The notes under the pieces are model-generated. The model saw only the letters and a program-made list of their open reading frames with translations, was not told where the DNA came from and searched no databases. The position numbers and the translations under genes were made by a program. Below, piece after piece: positions 16,963 to 25,842 of a DNA stretch of 64,000 nucleotides. The stretch spans positions 70,686 through 134,685 of the forward strand of contig CAJTLU010000009.1 of the NCBI GenBank assembly GCA_910577175.1. Direction: 5' to 3'. Positions within the stretch are counted from its first letter, which is position 1; every line of letters starts with the position of its first letter. Source of the DNA: an uncultured Lachnospiraceae bacterium (GTDB lineage Bacteria; Bacillota; Clostridia; Lachnospirales; Lachnospiraceae).

Positions 16963-17325
16963 ATGGCTAAAAACATTCTGATTTGCGATGATGCCGCTTT
17001 CATGCGTATGATGATTAAGGATATTCTGACCAAGAACGGTTACAATATTGCCGGAGAAGCAGAGAACGGACAGGTAGCAATCGATAAATATTCCGAAGTG
17101 AAGCCGGATCTGGTAATGATGGATATTACCATGCCGGAGAAAGACGGAATCCAGGCATTAAAGGAGATTAAGGCGAAGGACCCGTCCGCTAACGTAATTA
17201 TGTGTTCCGCTATGGGACAGCAGGCAATGGTAATCGAGTCCATCCAGGCAGGTGCAAAGGATTTTATCGTAAAGCCGTTCCAACAGGATCGTGTGTTAGA
17301 AGCTGTTCGTAAGGCGATAGGCTAA
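16963..17325 (+). CDS. cheY: chemotaxis response regulator CheY
   Basis: Single-domain receiver of 120 residues. Conserved sites are visible: acidic pair Asp9-Asp10, phospho-acceptor Asp54 (MMDITMPEKDG), Ser in CSAMGQQ and Lys in FIVKPF. CheY-P binds FliM/FliY, encoded immediately upstream. Its presence between the switch and export genes is the Bacillus/Clostridium order. It is the only stand-alone cheY in the window. Confidence 0.96.
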   Translation: MAKNILICDDAAFMRMMIKDILTKNGYNIAGEAENGQVAIDKYSEVKPDLVMMDITMPEKDGIQALKEIKAKDPSANVIMCSAMGQQAMVIESIQAGAKDFIVKPFQQDRVLEAVRKAIG

Positions 17326-17343
17326 GCCAGAAAAGGAGTTTTT

Positions 17344-17751
17344 ATGGCAGAAGCTTTCTGGAATCAGACATTGATTTCAAAAGTAAACACACTTGGTAAA
17401 AGTATTGCCGAGTTGGTGGTACTGGTGCTTATTTTTGCATTGATTCTTGTCGCCTGTGTCGTGACTACCCGGTTTATTGCCGGTCGTCAGATACAGTGCG
17501 GCAGGAACAGTAATTTTAAACCGCTCGAGACATATCAGGTGGCGCAGGGCCGTTATTTACAGCTTGTACAGATTGGTACGCGTTATTTTGTAATCTCGGT
17601 GACAAAGGATAGTATCCGTCTGATTGCCGAGATGAAGGAAGAGGAAATCTCTATAAAGGAAGACAGCGGCAAGGGTATTGTAAGGCCGTTTAAAGAAATT
17701 TTATCTGAGTTTAAAGCAAAGGTTGATAAACATGAAGATGCAGGAAAGTAA
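17344..17751 (+). CDS. fliO: flagellar biosynthetic protein FliO/FliZ
   Basis: FliO is a small membrane chaperone for FliP pore assembly. The 135-residue product has one span (about 18-38) followed by a basic segment and a small C-terminal domain (QVAQGRYLQLVQIGTRYFVI) as in the FliZ/FliO family. fliP starts within its last codons, a 20-bp overlap. Confidence 0.85.
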   Translation: MAEAFWNQTLISKVNTLGKSIAELVVLVLIFALILVACVVTTRFIAGRQIQCGRNSNFKPLETYQVAQGRYLQLVQIGTRYFVISVTKDSIRLIAEMKEEEISIKEDSGKGIVRPFKEILSEFKAKVDKHEDAGK

Positions 17752-18574
17752 AAAGCTAAATAAGATTCCGTTGTATATCGGAATTTTTCTTGCAGTGTGT
17801 GTGTTGACCTTTATTTGTCGTGCAGAAACTCATATTGCCTATGCGACAGAGAGCGGAACAGGAAGCGGCTTTGGTTTATCCGGGAATCTCGGACCGTTAG
17901 ATTTTTCGGTGACAAATGGCGCTGAAGAAGACGGCTCTCTTGTGTCAACGCTTCAGATGCTGCTAATTCTGACGGTGATTTCGCTGGTACCGTCGATTCT
18001 GATGATGGTGACTTCGTTCACCCGGATATTGATTGTACTGCATTTCGTGCGTTCCGCGCTCGGTACACAGACAACGCCTCCAAATCAGGTACTGATTGGC
18101 TTGGCGTTGTTTCTGACCCTGTTTGTTATGTCTCCGACGATATCCAGAATCAATACGGAGGCGGTACAACCTCTTTCTGCGGGAGATATCAGTGCGGAGG
18201 AGGCACTGGATGCCGGTATTACGCCAATCCGTGATTTTATGCTTCTGGAAACAAGACCGCAGGAGCTTGCGCTCTTTATTGATATCGCAGGCATTGAGAC
18301 AGTAGATACGACAGACGATATTCCGACCTGGGTGCTGGTTCCGTCCTTTATTATCAGTGAGCTGCGTGCGGCGTTTATTATCGGTTTTATGATTTATATT
18401 CCGTTCATTGTGATTGACATGGTAGTATCCTCGACGCTAATGGCAATGGGTATGATGATGCTGCCGCCGACAACAATTTCAATGCCGTTTAAGATTTTGC
18501 TGTTTATTATGGCGGATGGGTGGTCCCTTGTGGTTGAGAATGTCCTGCGCACCTTTAAGACATTCGGCGGTTAA
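17732..18574 (+). CDS. fliP: flagellar export gate protein FliP
   Basis: FliP forms the pentameric core of the export gate. The 280-residue protein has a signal-like N-terminal hydrophobic segment (about 12-30), then the family blocks SLVPSILMMVTSFTRILIVL and MGMMMLPPTTISMPFKILLF. I take ATG 17732 as start (ATG 17738 is also possible); the ribosome binding site is weak, consistent with coupling to overlapping fliO. Confidence 0.95.
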   Translation: MKMQESKKLNKIPLYIGIFLAVCVLTFICRAETHIAYATESGTGSGFGLSGNLGPLDFSVTNGAEEDGSLVSTLQMLLILTVISLVPSILMMVTSFTRILIVLHFVRSALGTQTTPPNQVLIGLALFLTLFVMSPTISRINTEAVQPLSAGDISAEEALDAGITPIRDFMLLETRPQELALFIDIAGIETVDTTDDIPTWVLVPSFIISELRAAFIIGFMIYIPFIVIDMVVSSTLMAMGMMMLPPTTISMPFKILLFIMADGWSLVVENVLRTFKTFGG

Positions 18575-18594
18575 AGGAAAGGAGGCGGTAAGCT

Positions 18595-18867
18595 GTGGAT
18601 GAAGCAGTTCTGATTGACCTTCTGGTTTCTGCAATAGTGACGGTAATCAAGGCTGCCGCACCATTACTGTTGGTTTCGTTAGTTGTCGGTCTTGTGATAA
18701 GTATATTGCAGACAGTAACTTCGATTCAGGAGCAAACTCTCACATTTGTTCCAAAGCTTTTAGCAGTGTTTCTGGTACTGATTATTGCCGGAAACTGGAT
18801 TCTTGGTCTTGCGGTAGAGCTGATGAAGGAACTGTGCATTAATTTTCAATATTATATTAACGGATAG
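18595..18867 (+). CDS. fliQ: flagellar export gate protein FliQ
   Basis: The 90-residue product has two membrane spans and the family motif SILQTVTSIQEQTLTFVPK. It starts at GTG behind AAAGGAGG. The gene follows fliP by 20 bp and precedes fliR by 2 bp, so the three gate subunits are co-translated. Confidence 0.95.
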   Translation: MDEAVLIDLLVSAIVTVIKAAAPLLLVSLVVGLVISILQTVTSIQEQTLTFVPKLLAVFLVLIIAGNWILGLAVELMKELCINFQYYING

Positions 18868-18869
18868 CA

Positions 18870-19649
18870 GTGACAGTTTCCTTATATCATCTGGAGTATT
18901 TTCTGCTGATACTTGTGAGAATCAGCGGATTTATGGTGGCGGCGCCGCTGTTTTCTTTAAGGAATATTCCGGTACGCATAAAGACGATTCTTGCGGTTGC
19001 GCTTGCTATTTTGGTGTTTCATATCGTTCCGTACAGGGAAGTTACCTATTCTACAACGATAGGTTATGCACTGGTTGTTTTATCTGAGATGTTAGCCGGG
19101 ATTATCATGGGCTTTATGGCAAATGTGGCGTATTACATTCTTGCATTTGCCGGGCAGATTATCGACCAGGAAATCGGGTTTTCCATGGTAAACCAGTATG
19201 ACCCGATTACGAGTACGCAGGTAACGATTACTGGTAATTTATATACCTATGCGGTCATGCTGATGCTGTTTGCTACCAACCTGCACCAGTATCTGGTGCG
19301 TGCCCTTACGGATTCCTTTACGGTACTTCCGGTCGGGGCAGTTTCGCTTAATGTAGGGATTTATGAACTGATGAAGCGTTTTATGGGGGATTATTTTGTA
19401 ATCGGCTTCCGTATTATACTGCCGGTTTTTGCAAGTATGCTGGTTGTAAATACGGTACTGGCAATTTTAGCAAGAGTTGCGCCGCAGATGAATATGTTTG
19501 TTATCGGAATGCAGTTAAAGGTATTTGTAGGACTCGCAGTACTAGTTCTTATGATAATGATGATTACAGGCGTTGCGGATTTGATTTTCCGGGAAATGAT
19601 ATCGATGTTAAAGGACAGCCTTTTTTATCTTGGAGGAACCGAAGGCTGA
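18870..19649 (+). CDS. fliR: flagellar export gate protein FliR
   Basis: FliR is the single-copy subunit of the FliPQR gate. The 259-residue protein is largely hydrophobic with about six spans and contains the blocks GFMVAAPLFSLRNIPVRIK and the FAGQIIDQEIGFSMVNQYDP segment. It starts at GTG 2 bp after the fliQ stop without a clear ribosome binding site, suggesting coupling. Confidence 0.95.
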   Translation: MTVSLYHLEYFLLILVRISGFMVAAPLFSLRNIPVRIKTILAVALAILVFHIVPYREVTYSTTIGYALVVLSEMLAGIIMGFMANVAYYILAFAGQIIDQEIGFSMVNQYDPITSTQVTITGNLYTYAVMLMLFATNLHQYLVRALTDSFTVLPVGAVSLNVGIYELMKRFMGDYFVIGFRIILPVFASMLVVNTVLAILARVAPQMNMFVIGMQLKVFVGLAVLVLMIMMITGVADLIFREMISMLKDSLFYLGGTEG

Positions 19650-19680
19650 GCGGAAGAGCTGTGGAAGGAGCGTGAAGGGA

Positions 19681-20817
19681 ATGCGAAGAGAAGAAGCCGA
19701 AAAGGTCCTGCTCCTGTTCCCGATAAAGCTCCAGTTCTTTGCCGAGGGGGATGGGGCAGATAAAACCGAAGAGGCAACCCCGAAAAAGTTAAGTGACGCC
19801 AGAAAAGAAGGCCAGGTGGCAAAAAGCCAGGAGCTGTCTACCGCAGTTATGCTGTTAGCGTTGTTTGTTATCCTAAAGGCTGCCGTCGGTTATATCGGGA
19901 CGCGGTTTTTAAGGTACTATCTGGATACCTATCAGGCAATCGATGTATACTCGGTCGAGGATTTTACGCCTTCTATAGCATCAGCGTTTCTTCGGAACGG
20001 ACTTGTGGAGGTTCTTCTCATCTGTCTGCCGGTGTTTGCCGTTGCAGTAGCCGCGGCCTTTGCCGTCAGCATTGCACAGGTGAAGTGGGAGGTAACGGCA
20101 AAGCCGTTAAAGCCGAAGTTTGATAAATTTAATCCGTTAAAGGGGTTTAAACGGATTTTTTCAAAAGACAAGGTTGTTGAGTTAGTAAAAGCCGTTATAA
20201 AGATTGCGTTGATTTTTTATCTTGCCTATTCCGATTTAGAGGAGGCGGCAGGCGCGGTGGTTTCCCTGTATGATTTCGGTCTGGAGCAGGCGGTAGTGTA
20301 TATCGGGAATTTTGTCATTAACCTGGGGATAAAAATAAGTACGGTTTATCTGGTGGTTGGTCTTGCCGACTATATTTACCAGAAGTTTAAGTTCAAAAAA
20401 GATTTGCGGATGTCAAAGCAGGAAGTAAAGGATGAGTACAAGAAACAGGAAGGTGACCCGCAGGTCAAGGGAAGAATCAAGTCAAAGATGCGCGAGGTAT
20501 CCCAGCGCCGTATGATGCAGAAGCTTCCCGAGGCAGATGTCGTAATTACAAACCCGACGCATTTTGCCTGTGCGATAAAATATGATAAAGAGGTAGCAGA
20601 GGCACCGGTACTGATTGCAAAGGGTGCGGATTATGTGGCGCAAAAGATAAAGGATGCGGCAAAGGAATATGATATTCCGATTGTGGAAAATAAGCCTTTG
20701 GCGCGAATGCTGTATTATAACGTGGATTTGGACAGTGAGATTCCGCAGGAGTTATACCAGATGACCGCAGAGGTGCTGGCGTACGTTTACCGGTTAAAGC
20801 ACGGAGGCGCCGCGTAG
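19681..20817 (+). CDS. flhB: flagellar export switch protein FlhB
   Basis: FlhB controls the switch from hook to filament export. The 378-residue protein has the N-terminal TEEATPKKLSDARKEGQVAK block, four spans, and a cytoplasmic domain with the autocleavage site Asn291-Pro-Thr-His. ATG 19681 behind AAGGAG is chosen; a TTG at 19630 overlapping fliR lacks a site. The extra ~20 residues before the TEEATPKK block (LLLFPIKLQFFAE) are common in Clostridia. Confidence 0.95.
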   Translation: MRREEAEKVLLLFPIKLQFFAEGDGADKTEEATPKKLSDARKEGQVAKSQELSTAVMLLALFVILKAAVGYIGTRFLRYYLDTYQAIDVYSVEDFTPSIASAFLRNGLVEVLLICLPVFAVAVAAAFAVSIAQVKWEVTAKPLKPKFDKFNPLKGFKRIFSKDKVVELVKAVIKIALIFYLAYSDLEEAAGAVVSLYDFGLEQAVVYIGNFVINLGIKISTVYLVVGLADYIYQKFKFKKDLRMSKQEVKDEYKKQEGDPQVKGRIKSKMREVSQRRMMQKLPEADVVITNPTHFACAIKYDKEVAEAPVLIAKGADYVAQKIKDAAKEYDIPIVENKPLARMLYYNVDLDSEIPQELYQMTAEVLAYVYRLKHGGAA

Positions 20818-20910
20818 AAGGACGATGCCGGAAAAACGGGACAATATGCGGAGATAACATAAAAGTAGAACCAAAGCAGCAGAAAAAACATGCAGAGAGG
20901 AGGAACGGCA

Positions 20911-22944
20911 GTGAAAAAAACGGATATGTTTTTGGGAGTTTATGTCCTTGCGGCAATTGTATTTCTGATTATTCCATTGCCAACAGGGCTTCTGGATGTA
21001 TTAATGGCGCTTAATATTTCCATCGCGCTGATTGTTTTGTTCAATGCGATGTTTTCCCAGGAAGTGCTGAATATGTCTACCTTCCCGATGCTTTTGCTGT
21101 TTACGACAGTGTTTCGTATCAGTCTGAACGTTTCTTCTACGAGAAATATCCTGACGAAGGGCTATGCCGGTGAAGTGGTAGAGGCGTTCGGTAATTTCGT
21201 CGGCGGCGGCGATATGGTCGTCGGCATTATCGTGTTTTTCATTCTTGTATTAGTACAGTTTATGGTAATCAACAAAGGTTCGGAACGTGTATCTGAGGTA
21301 CAGGCACGTTTTACCTTGGACGCGATGCCAGGAAAGCAGATGGCGATTGATGCCGACTTAAATACCGGTGCGATTACTGATGCAGAGGCAAAGGTGCGCC
21401 GTGAGAAGATTCAGGCAGAATCCGCTTTCTTTGGTTCCATGGACGGTGCTACGAAGTATGTAAAGGGAGATGCTGCAGTCGGGCTTCTGATTACTGCAAT
21501 TAACCTGATTGGCGGTCTTGTGATGGGAGTGACGAGAGAAGGGCTGGAGATGAATGCGGCCCTTGAAAAGTACGCAATTATTACCATTGGTGACGGTCTG
21601 GTAAGCCAGATTCCGTCCCTTCTGATTTCCTTGTCAACCGGTATTATGGTAACGAAGGTGTCAAAGGAAGCAGATGTCGGCGATTTGCTGCTCAAGGAGC
21701 TGTTTTCCACGCCAAAGGTGCTGTATATGGTAGGCGCCGGGCTGACGGTGCTTGGAATTTTCACGACGCTGCCGACGTTAGTGTTTCTTTCCTATGGTAT
21801 CGTGTTTATTCTTGTAGGCCGCAGCATCCAGGCAAGGATTGAGATTGCAAAGACCGAAGCCGAGGCAAAGGCGGAGGAGGAAGAGGATTTGCCAATCCGG
21901 CGTCCGGAGAATGTCCGGGAGATTATTCTGCCGGATCAGGTGGAGTTAGAGTTCGGCTATGGTATCATACCGCTTGCAGATGTGAACCAGGGCGGCGACC
22001 TGTTAGACCGAGTCGTGTTAATCCGAAGACAGATTGCCCTCGAGTTCGGCTGCGTTGTGCCGACTATCCGTCTGCGCGACAACATACAGCTGAACCCGAA
22101 CCAGTATGTAATTAAAATCAAAGGGATAGCGGTAAGCGACGGTGAAATCCTGTTCGACCACTATATGGCGATGAATCCTGGCTATGTAGAAGAAGAAATC
22201 ACCGGAATTCCGACGTTTGAACCGTCCTATCACCTTCCGGCAATCTGGATTACGGAAGGTCAGAGAGAGCGTGCCGAGTCTTACGGCTATACGGTAGTTG
22301 ACCCGCCGTCGATTATTGCAACGCATCTGACCGAGGTTATCAAGGCGCATCTGGATGAACTTCTGACCAGACAGGCGGTACAGGAGCTGATTAACAATAT
22401 CCAGGAGGCAAACCAGGTGCTTGTGACCGAGCTGATACCGAAGCTGCTCGGCATCGGCGAGGTGCAGAAGGTACTGCAGAATCTGCTGCGTGAGGGCATT
22501 GCAATCCGCGATATGGTAACGATATTAGAGACGCTTGCGGACTATGCGCCTTCGACAAGAGATACTGACGTGCTGACAGAGTATGTCAGACAGGCGTTAA
22601 AGCGTGCGATTTCGAACAAATACTTCCCAGGTGGCGAAACGACAAGCGTGGTAACGCTAGACCCGAGGGCAGAGCAGGAGATTATGAATTCGGTAAAGCA
22701 GACGGAGCAGGGAGCATACATAACATTGGAGCCGGAGAGGACGCAGCGGCTGATGAAGTCGGTAAAGGAAGAGGCCGAGAAGCTAGAGAACCTCGGAAAG
22801 AATCCGATTATTGTAACCTCGCCGATTGTGCGTATGTATTTTAAGCGTCTGACCAAGGATTATTATCCGGATTTAATTGTCATTTCCTATAATGAGATTG
22901 AATCCAACGTTGAATTACAATCAGTTGGGATGGTGACCGAATAA
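20911..22944 (+). CDS. flhA: flagellar export protein FlhA
   Basis: FlhA is the main membrane component and substrate-docking ring of the export gate. The 677-residue protein has eight predicted spans in the N-terminal half, the conserved FHIPEP loop (FTLDAMPGKQMAIDADLNTG) and a large cytoplasmic domain. GTG 20911 behind GAGAGGAGG is preferred to the ATG at 20890, which would place the ribosome binding site inside the gene. flhF follows directly. Confidence 0.97.
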   Translation: MKKTDMFLGVYVLAAIVFLIIPLPTGLLDVLMALNISIALIVLFNAMFSQEVLNMSTFPMLLLFTTVFRISLNVSSTRNILTKGYAGEVVEAFGNFVGGGDMVVGIIVFFILVLVQFMVINKGSERVSEVQARFTLDAMPGKQMAIDADLNTGAITDAEAKVRREKIQAESAFFGSMDGATKYVKGDAAVGLLITAINLIGGLVMGVTREGLEMNAALEKYAIITIGDGLVSQIPSLLISLSTGIMVTKVSKEADVGDLLLKELFSTPKVLYMVGAGLTVLGIFTTLPTLVFLSYGIVFILVGRSIQARIEIAKTEAEAKAEEEEDLPIRRPENVREIILPDQVELEFGYGIIPLADVNQGGDLLDRVVLIRRQIALEFGCVVPTIRLRDNIQLNPNQYVIKIKGIAVSDGEILFDHYMAMNPGYVEEEITGIPTFEPSYHLPAIWITEGQRERAESYGYTVVDPPSIIATHLTEVIKAHLDELLTRQAVQELINNIQEANQVLVTELIPKLLGIGEVQKVLQNLLREGIAIRDMVTILETLADYAPSTRDTDVLTEYVRQALKRAISNKYFPGGETTSVVTLDPRAEQEIMNSVKQTEQGAYITLEPERTQRLMKSVKEEAEKLENLGKNPIIVTSPIVRMYFKRLTKDYYPDLIVISYNEIESNVELQSVGMVTE

Positions 22945-22945
22945 T

Positions 22946-24172
22946 ATGAATATTAAAACATTTAAAGGAAAAACAGAAGAAGAGGCAATGGCATCCGCAA
23001 AGAAGGAATTAGGAGAGAATGCCGTAAAAATGGCGTCCAGAAAGATAGAGCCGAAAGGGTTTCTGAGGAAAATGTTTGCAACCTCTTCATGGGAAGTGAC
23101 TGCGGCGGTAGATGAGCCGGATGTATATGAGCGGACGATTCCGCGGAAATCCGCAGCAGAGCGGCCAGAGGTACGTACTGTGCCGTCCCGGCAGGAAGAG
23201 GTGTATAAGCAGGAGCTTTTGTTTGAAGAGAAGGGGACAGAGAGCGGCAGCGCAATTGAGCAGAAGTTAGATAATTTAAAGAAGCTGTTTGAGGAACAGA
23301 TCAGGGAGCTCGGGCAGGCAAAGGCGTCCGAGGAGGCAAAGGAGAAGGCGGAGGCTCCGGAAAACGAGCTTCCGGATAAGAATATTGCCTTTCTGCGCCT
23401 GATTTTTCATCAGCTCATTGAAAATGAAGTAGATGAGCAGTATGTAAACCAGATTATTACCGAGATAGAGGCTTCTTTGAAGAAGGAGACGGATGTCAGC
23501 AAAATACTGGCAAACTTTTACCAGAAAATTGTGTTAAAGCTTGGCCAGACAAAGACATTGGAGGTGGTAAGCGGAAAGACCCGGTACGTTTTCTTTATCG
23601 GACCGACCGGCGTCGGCAAGACAACAACCATTGCAAAGCTTGCCTACAGTCTTTTGGAGCAGAAGAAAGCAAAGGTGGCGCTGCTTGCGGCAGATACCTA
23701 CCGTATCGCGGCAGTGGACCAGCTGCGCACCTACGCAGAGATTATGAATATCCCGCTGTATGTCATATACAGCGAAACGGAGCTTGCCGAGCAGAAGGAG
23801 GAGTTACAGAAGTATGATGTGATTCTTGTGGATACCGCCGGACGTTCCCACCGCAGCAGGGAGCAGCGGGACGATATCGAACGGCTGATCCGGTCCGTGC
23901 CGGCAGAGGCAAGGGAAGTATATCTTGTGCTGAGTGCGACGACAAAGTACCGTGACCTGGTGAAGATTGCGGAGGCTTATTCGGAAATTTCGGAATACAG
24001 GCTGATTTTTACAAAGCTGGATGAAACGGATACCATCGGAAACATTTTTAACATTAAAATGCTGACCGGTGCCCCACTTTCTTATGCTACCAACGGGCAG
24101 AATGTGCCAGACGATATCAGTAAAATAGATTCGCAGAATGTAGCAAGACAGCTCTTGGGAGGTGGAAAATGA
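22946..24172 (+). CDS. flhF: flagellar biosynthesis SRP-type GTPase FlhF
   Basis: FlhF is an SRP-family GTPase that sets flagellar position and number. The 408-residue product has a basic/acidic N-terminal B domain, an N domain and a G domain with GPTGVGKTT (219-227), DTYRIAAVDQLRTYAE and DTAGRSHR. Its stop overlaps the flhG ATG by 4 bp (ATGA), so both partners are made together. Confidence 0.96.
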   Translation: MNIKTFKGKTEEEAMASAKKELGENAVKMASRKIEPKGFLRKMFATSSWEVTAAVDEPDVYERTIPRKSAAERPEVRTVPSRQEEVYKQELLFEEKGTESGSAIEQKLDNLKKLFEEQIRELGQAKASEEAKEKAEAPENELPDKNIAFLRLIFHQLIENEVDEQYVNQIITEIEASLKKETDVSKILANFYQKIVLKLGQTKTLEVVSGKTRYVFFIGPTGVGKTTTIAKLAYSLLEQKKAKVALLAADTYRIAAVDQLRTYAEIMNIPLYVIYSETELAEQKEELQKYDVILVDTAGRSHRSREQRDDIERLIRSVPAEAREVYLVLSATTKYRDLVKIAEAYSEISEYRLIFTKLDETDTIGNIFNIKMLTGAPLSYATNGQNVPDDISKIDSQNVARQLLGGGK

Positions 24173-25074
24173 TGGATCAGGCAGAACAGCTCAGGAGGCT
24201 AATCAGACAACAGGAACACCAGACGCAGCAGCTTGCCCGTGTAATTACGGTAACGAGTGGAAAAGGCGGCGTCGGGAAGTCAAGTATTGCGGTAAATCTG
24301 GCGGTTCAGATGAGGCGTCTCGGAAAACGTGTCGTTGTGCTTGACGCAGATTTCGGTCTTGCAAATGTGGAAGTTATGTTAGGCGTAAGGCCGCAGTTCA
24401 ATCTGGCGGACTTAATGTTCCGTGGGAAAACATTAGCGGAGACCATTACCGAAGGACCGGAGGGAATCGGTTTTATTTCAGGCGGCTCAGGAATTCATGA
24501 GCTCGCGCGTATGACAAGGGAGCAGGTAATTTATCTGACACAGAAGTTGGCGGAGCTGGATTCCGTGGCAGATATTATTCTGATTGATACCGGAGCAGGA
24601 ATTGCGGATACCGTACTTGAGTTTGTTGCAGCAAGCTCCGAGGTACTTTTAGTGGCAACGCCGGAACCGACATCGATTACCGATGCATATGCTTTATTAA
24701 AAACGCTGAACCGACGCGCCGATTTTTCCAGGGAAAGTACGAGTATCAAAATGATTTCGAACCGGATCAGGAACGAAGCAGAGGGCAGGAATCTTTATGA
24801 TAAGATGAGCCTGATTGTAAATAAGTTTTTAAATATCCAGCCGGAGTTTATGGGGATGATACCGCAGGATGATACCGTATCCAAAGCAGTGATGCAGCAA
24901 AGGCCGGTAACGCTTGCGTACCCGCAGTCGCCTGCGGCAAAGGCAATGCAGGCAATCGCGGCGAAGCTGTGTGACGACCCGGAACCGGAGGTAAAGAGAG
25001 GAATTACCGGACTTTTTTCTGAATTGATTCGGACGAAGATAAAAAAGGCGCGCAGCAGAAAAGAGGAAAATTAA
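24169..25074 (+). CDS. flhG: MinD-like ATPase FlhG (YlxH)
   Basis: FlhG restrains flagellar number by acting on FlhF. The 301-residue protein has the N-terminal DQAEQLRRL helix (3-11), the conserved element that stimulates FlhF GTPase activity in characterised pairs, then the deviant Walker A GKGGVGKS (31-38) and the MinD-type DADFGLANVEVMLG segment. It overlaps flhF by 4 bp and the next gene by one base. Confidence 0.94.
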   Translation: MMDQAEQLRRLIRQQEHQTQQLARVITVTSGKGGVGKSSIAVNLAVQMRRLGKRVVVLDADFGLANVEVMLGVRPQFNLADLMFRGKTLAETITEGPEGIGFISGGSGIHELARMTREQVIYLTQKLAELDSVADIILIDTGAGIADTVLEFVAASSEVLLVATPEPTSITDAYALLKTLNRRADFSRESTSIKMISNRIRNEAEGRNLYDKMSLIVNKFLNIQPEFMGMIPQDDTVSKAVMQQRPVTLAYPQSPAAKAMQAIAAKLCDDPEPEVKRGITGLFSELIRTKIKKARSRKEEN

Positions 25075-25841
25075 TGGGAAAGAATCACCTGATTGAAACG
25101 GGAAACAGACTGGAACTGCAGAAAATCAGGCGTATCGGGGCCTCTGAGGAAGCAGTCTATGTCAGCCGTTTCCTGTACCAGCAGTCGGAAGATGAAGCAA
25201 TCATCGAAATGCCGGTGAAGGAAGGACGTCTGGTGGTCATGGAACCGGGAGAAGCGTTCCAGGTCTGCTTTTATACGAATAAGGGCTTGTACCGGTGTCA
25301 GGTGCAGGTCGTATCAAGACATTATGAGGATAAGTTGCCTATGGTGGTAATTAAATTCCAGTCGGAGTTTGAAAGGCTGCAAAGACGGCAGCATTACCGT
25401 ATGGAGTGCCTTTTGGATATGGAATTTTATGTGCCGGAGAAGGCTGCGCTGGAGCAGCTGCTCCGGGAAAAGAATCATGTGCAGGAGCCTCCGGCACAGA
25501 CAGAAGAGGAAGAGGAAGGAGAAAGCGCGCCGATACAGTTTTTTGCCGGCGTGACGCTTGACCTTAGCGGAGGCGGCGTGCGGTTTAATTCGGAGCACCG
25601 GACGGAGGAGGGAAGCACCATTGTGATGAAAATTGCGTTTCCGGCGCCGTCGGCGCCGCAGGTGCAGTTTTTATTTGCAAAGGTCCTGACGGTACTTCCG
25701 GTGCCGAATCATACCGGTGTGTATGAACACAGGGTGCAGTTTGTGTCCATTACAAATGCAGAACGGGAAAGCATTATCCGTTATATTTTTCTTGAGGAAC
25801 GGAAACGGAGACAGAGGCTGGCGGAGGAAAAAGGAGAGTGA
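25074..25841 (+). CDS. PilZ-domain c-di-GMP receptor, flagellar brake type
   Basis: The 255-residue protein has an N-terminal YcgR-N-like beta domain (about 1-100) and a C-terminal PilZ domain. Both c-di-GMP signatures are visible: RRQHYR (RxxxR, near 103) and DLSGGGVRF (D/NxSxxG, near 162). Between them lies an acidic insertion of roughly 20 residues (PPAQTEEEEEGES) not expected in the compact fold. By family it should slow or stop the motor when c-di-GMP is high. Encoded between flhG and cheB and overlapping flhG by one base. Confidence 0.88.
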   Translation: MGKNHLIETGNRLELQKIRRIGASEEAVYVSRFLYQQSEDEAIIEMPVKEGRLVVMEPGEAFQVCFYTNKGLYRCQVQVVSRHYEDKLPMVVIKFQSEFERLQRRQHYRMECLLDMEFYVPEKAALEQLLREKNHVQEPPAQTEEEEEGESAPIQFFAGVTLDLSGGGVRFNSEHRTEEGSTIVMKIAFPAPSAPQVQFLFAKVLTVLPVPNHTGVYEHRVQFVSITNAERESIIRYIFLEERKRRQRLAEEKGE

Positions 25842-25842
25842 C

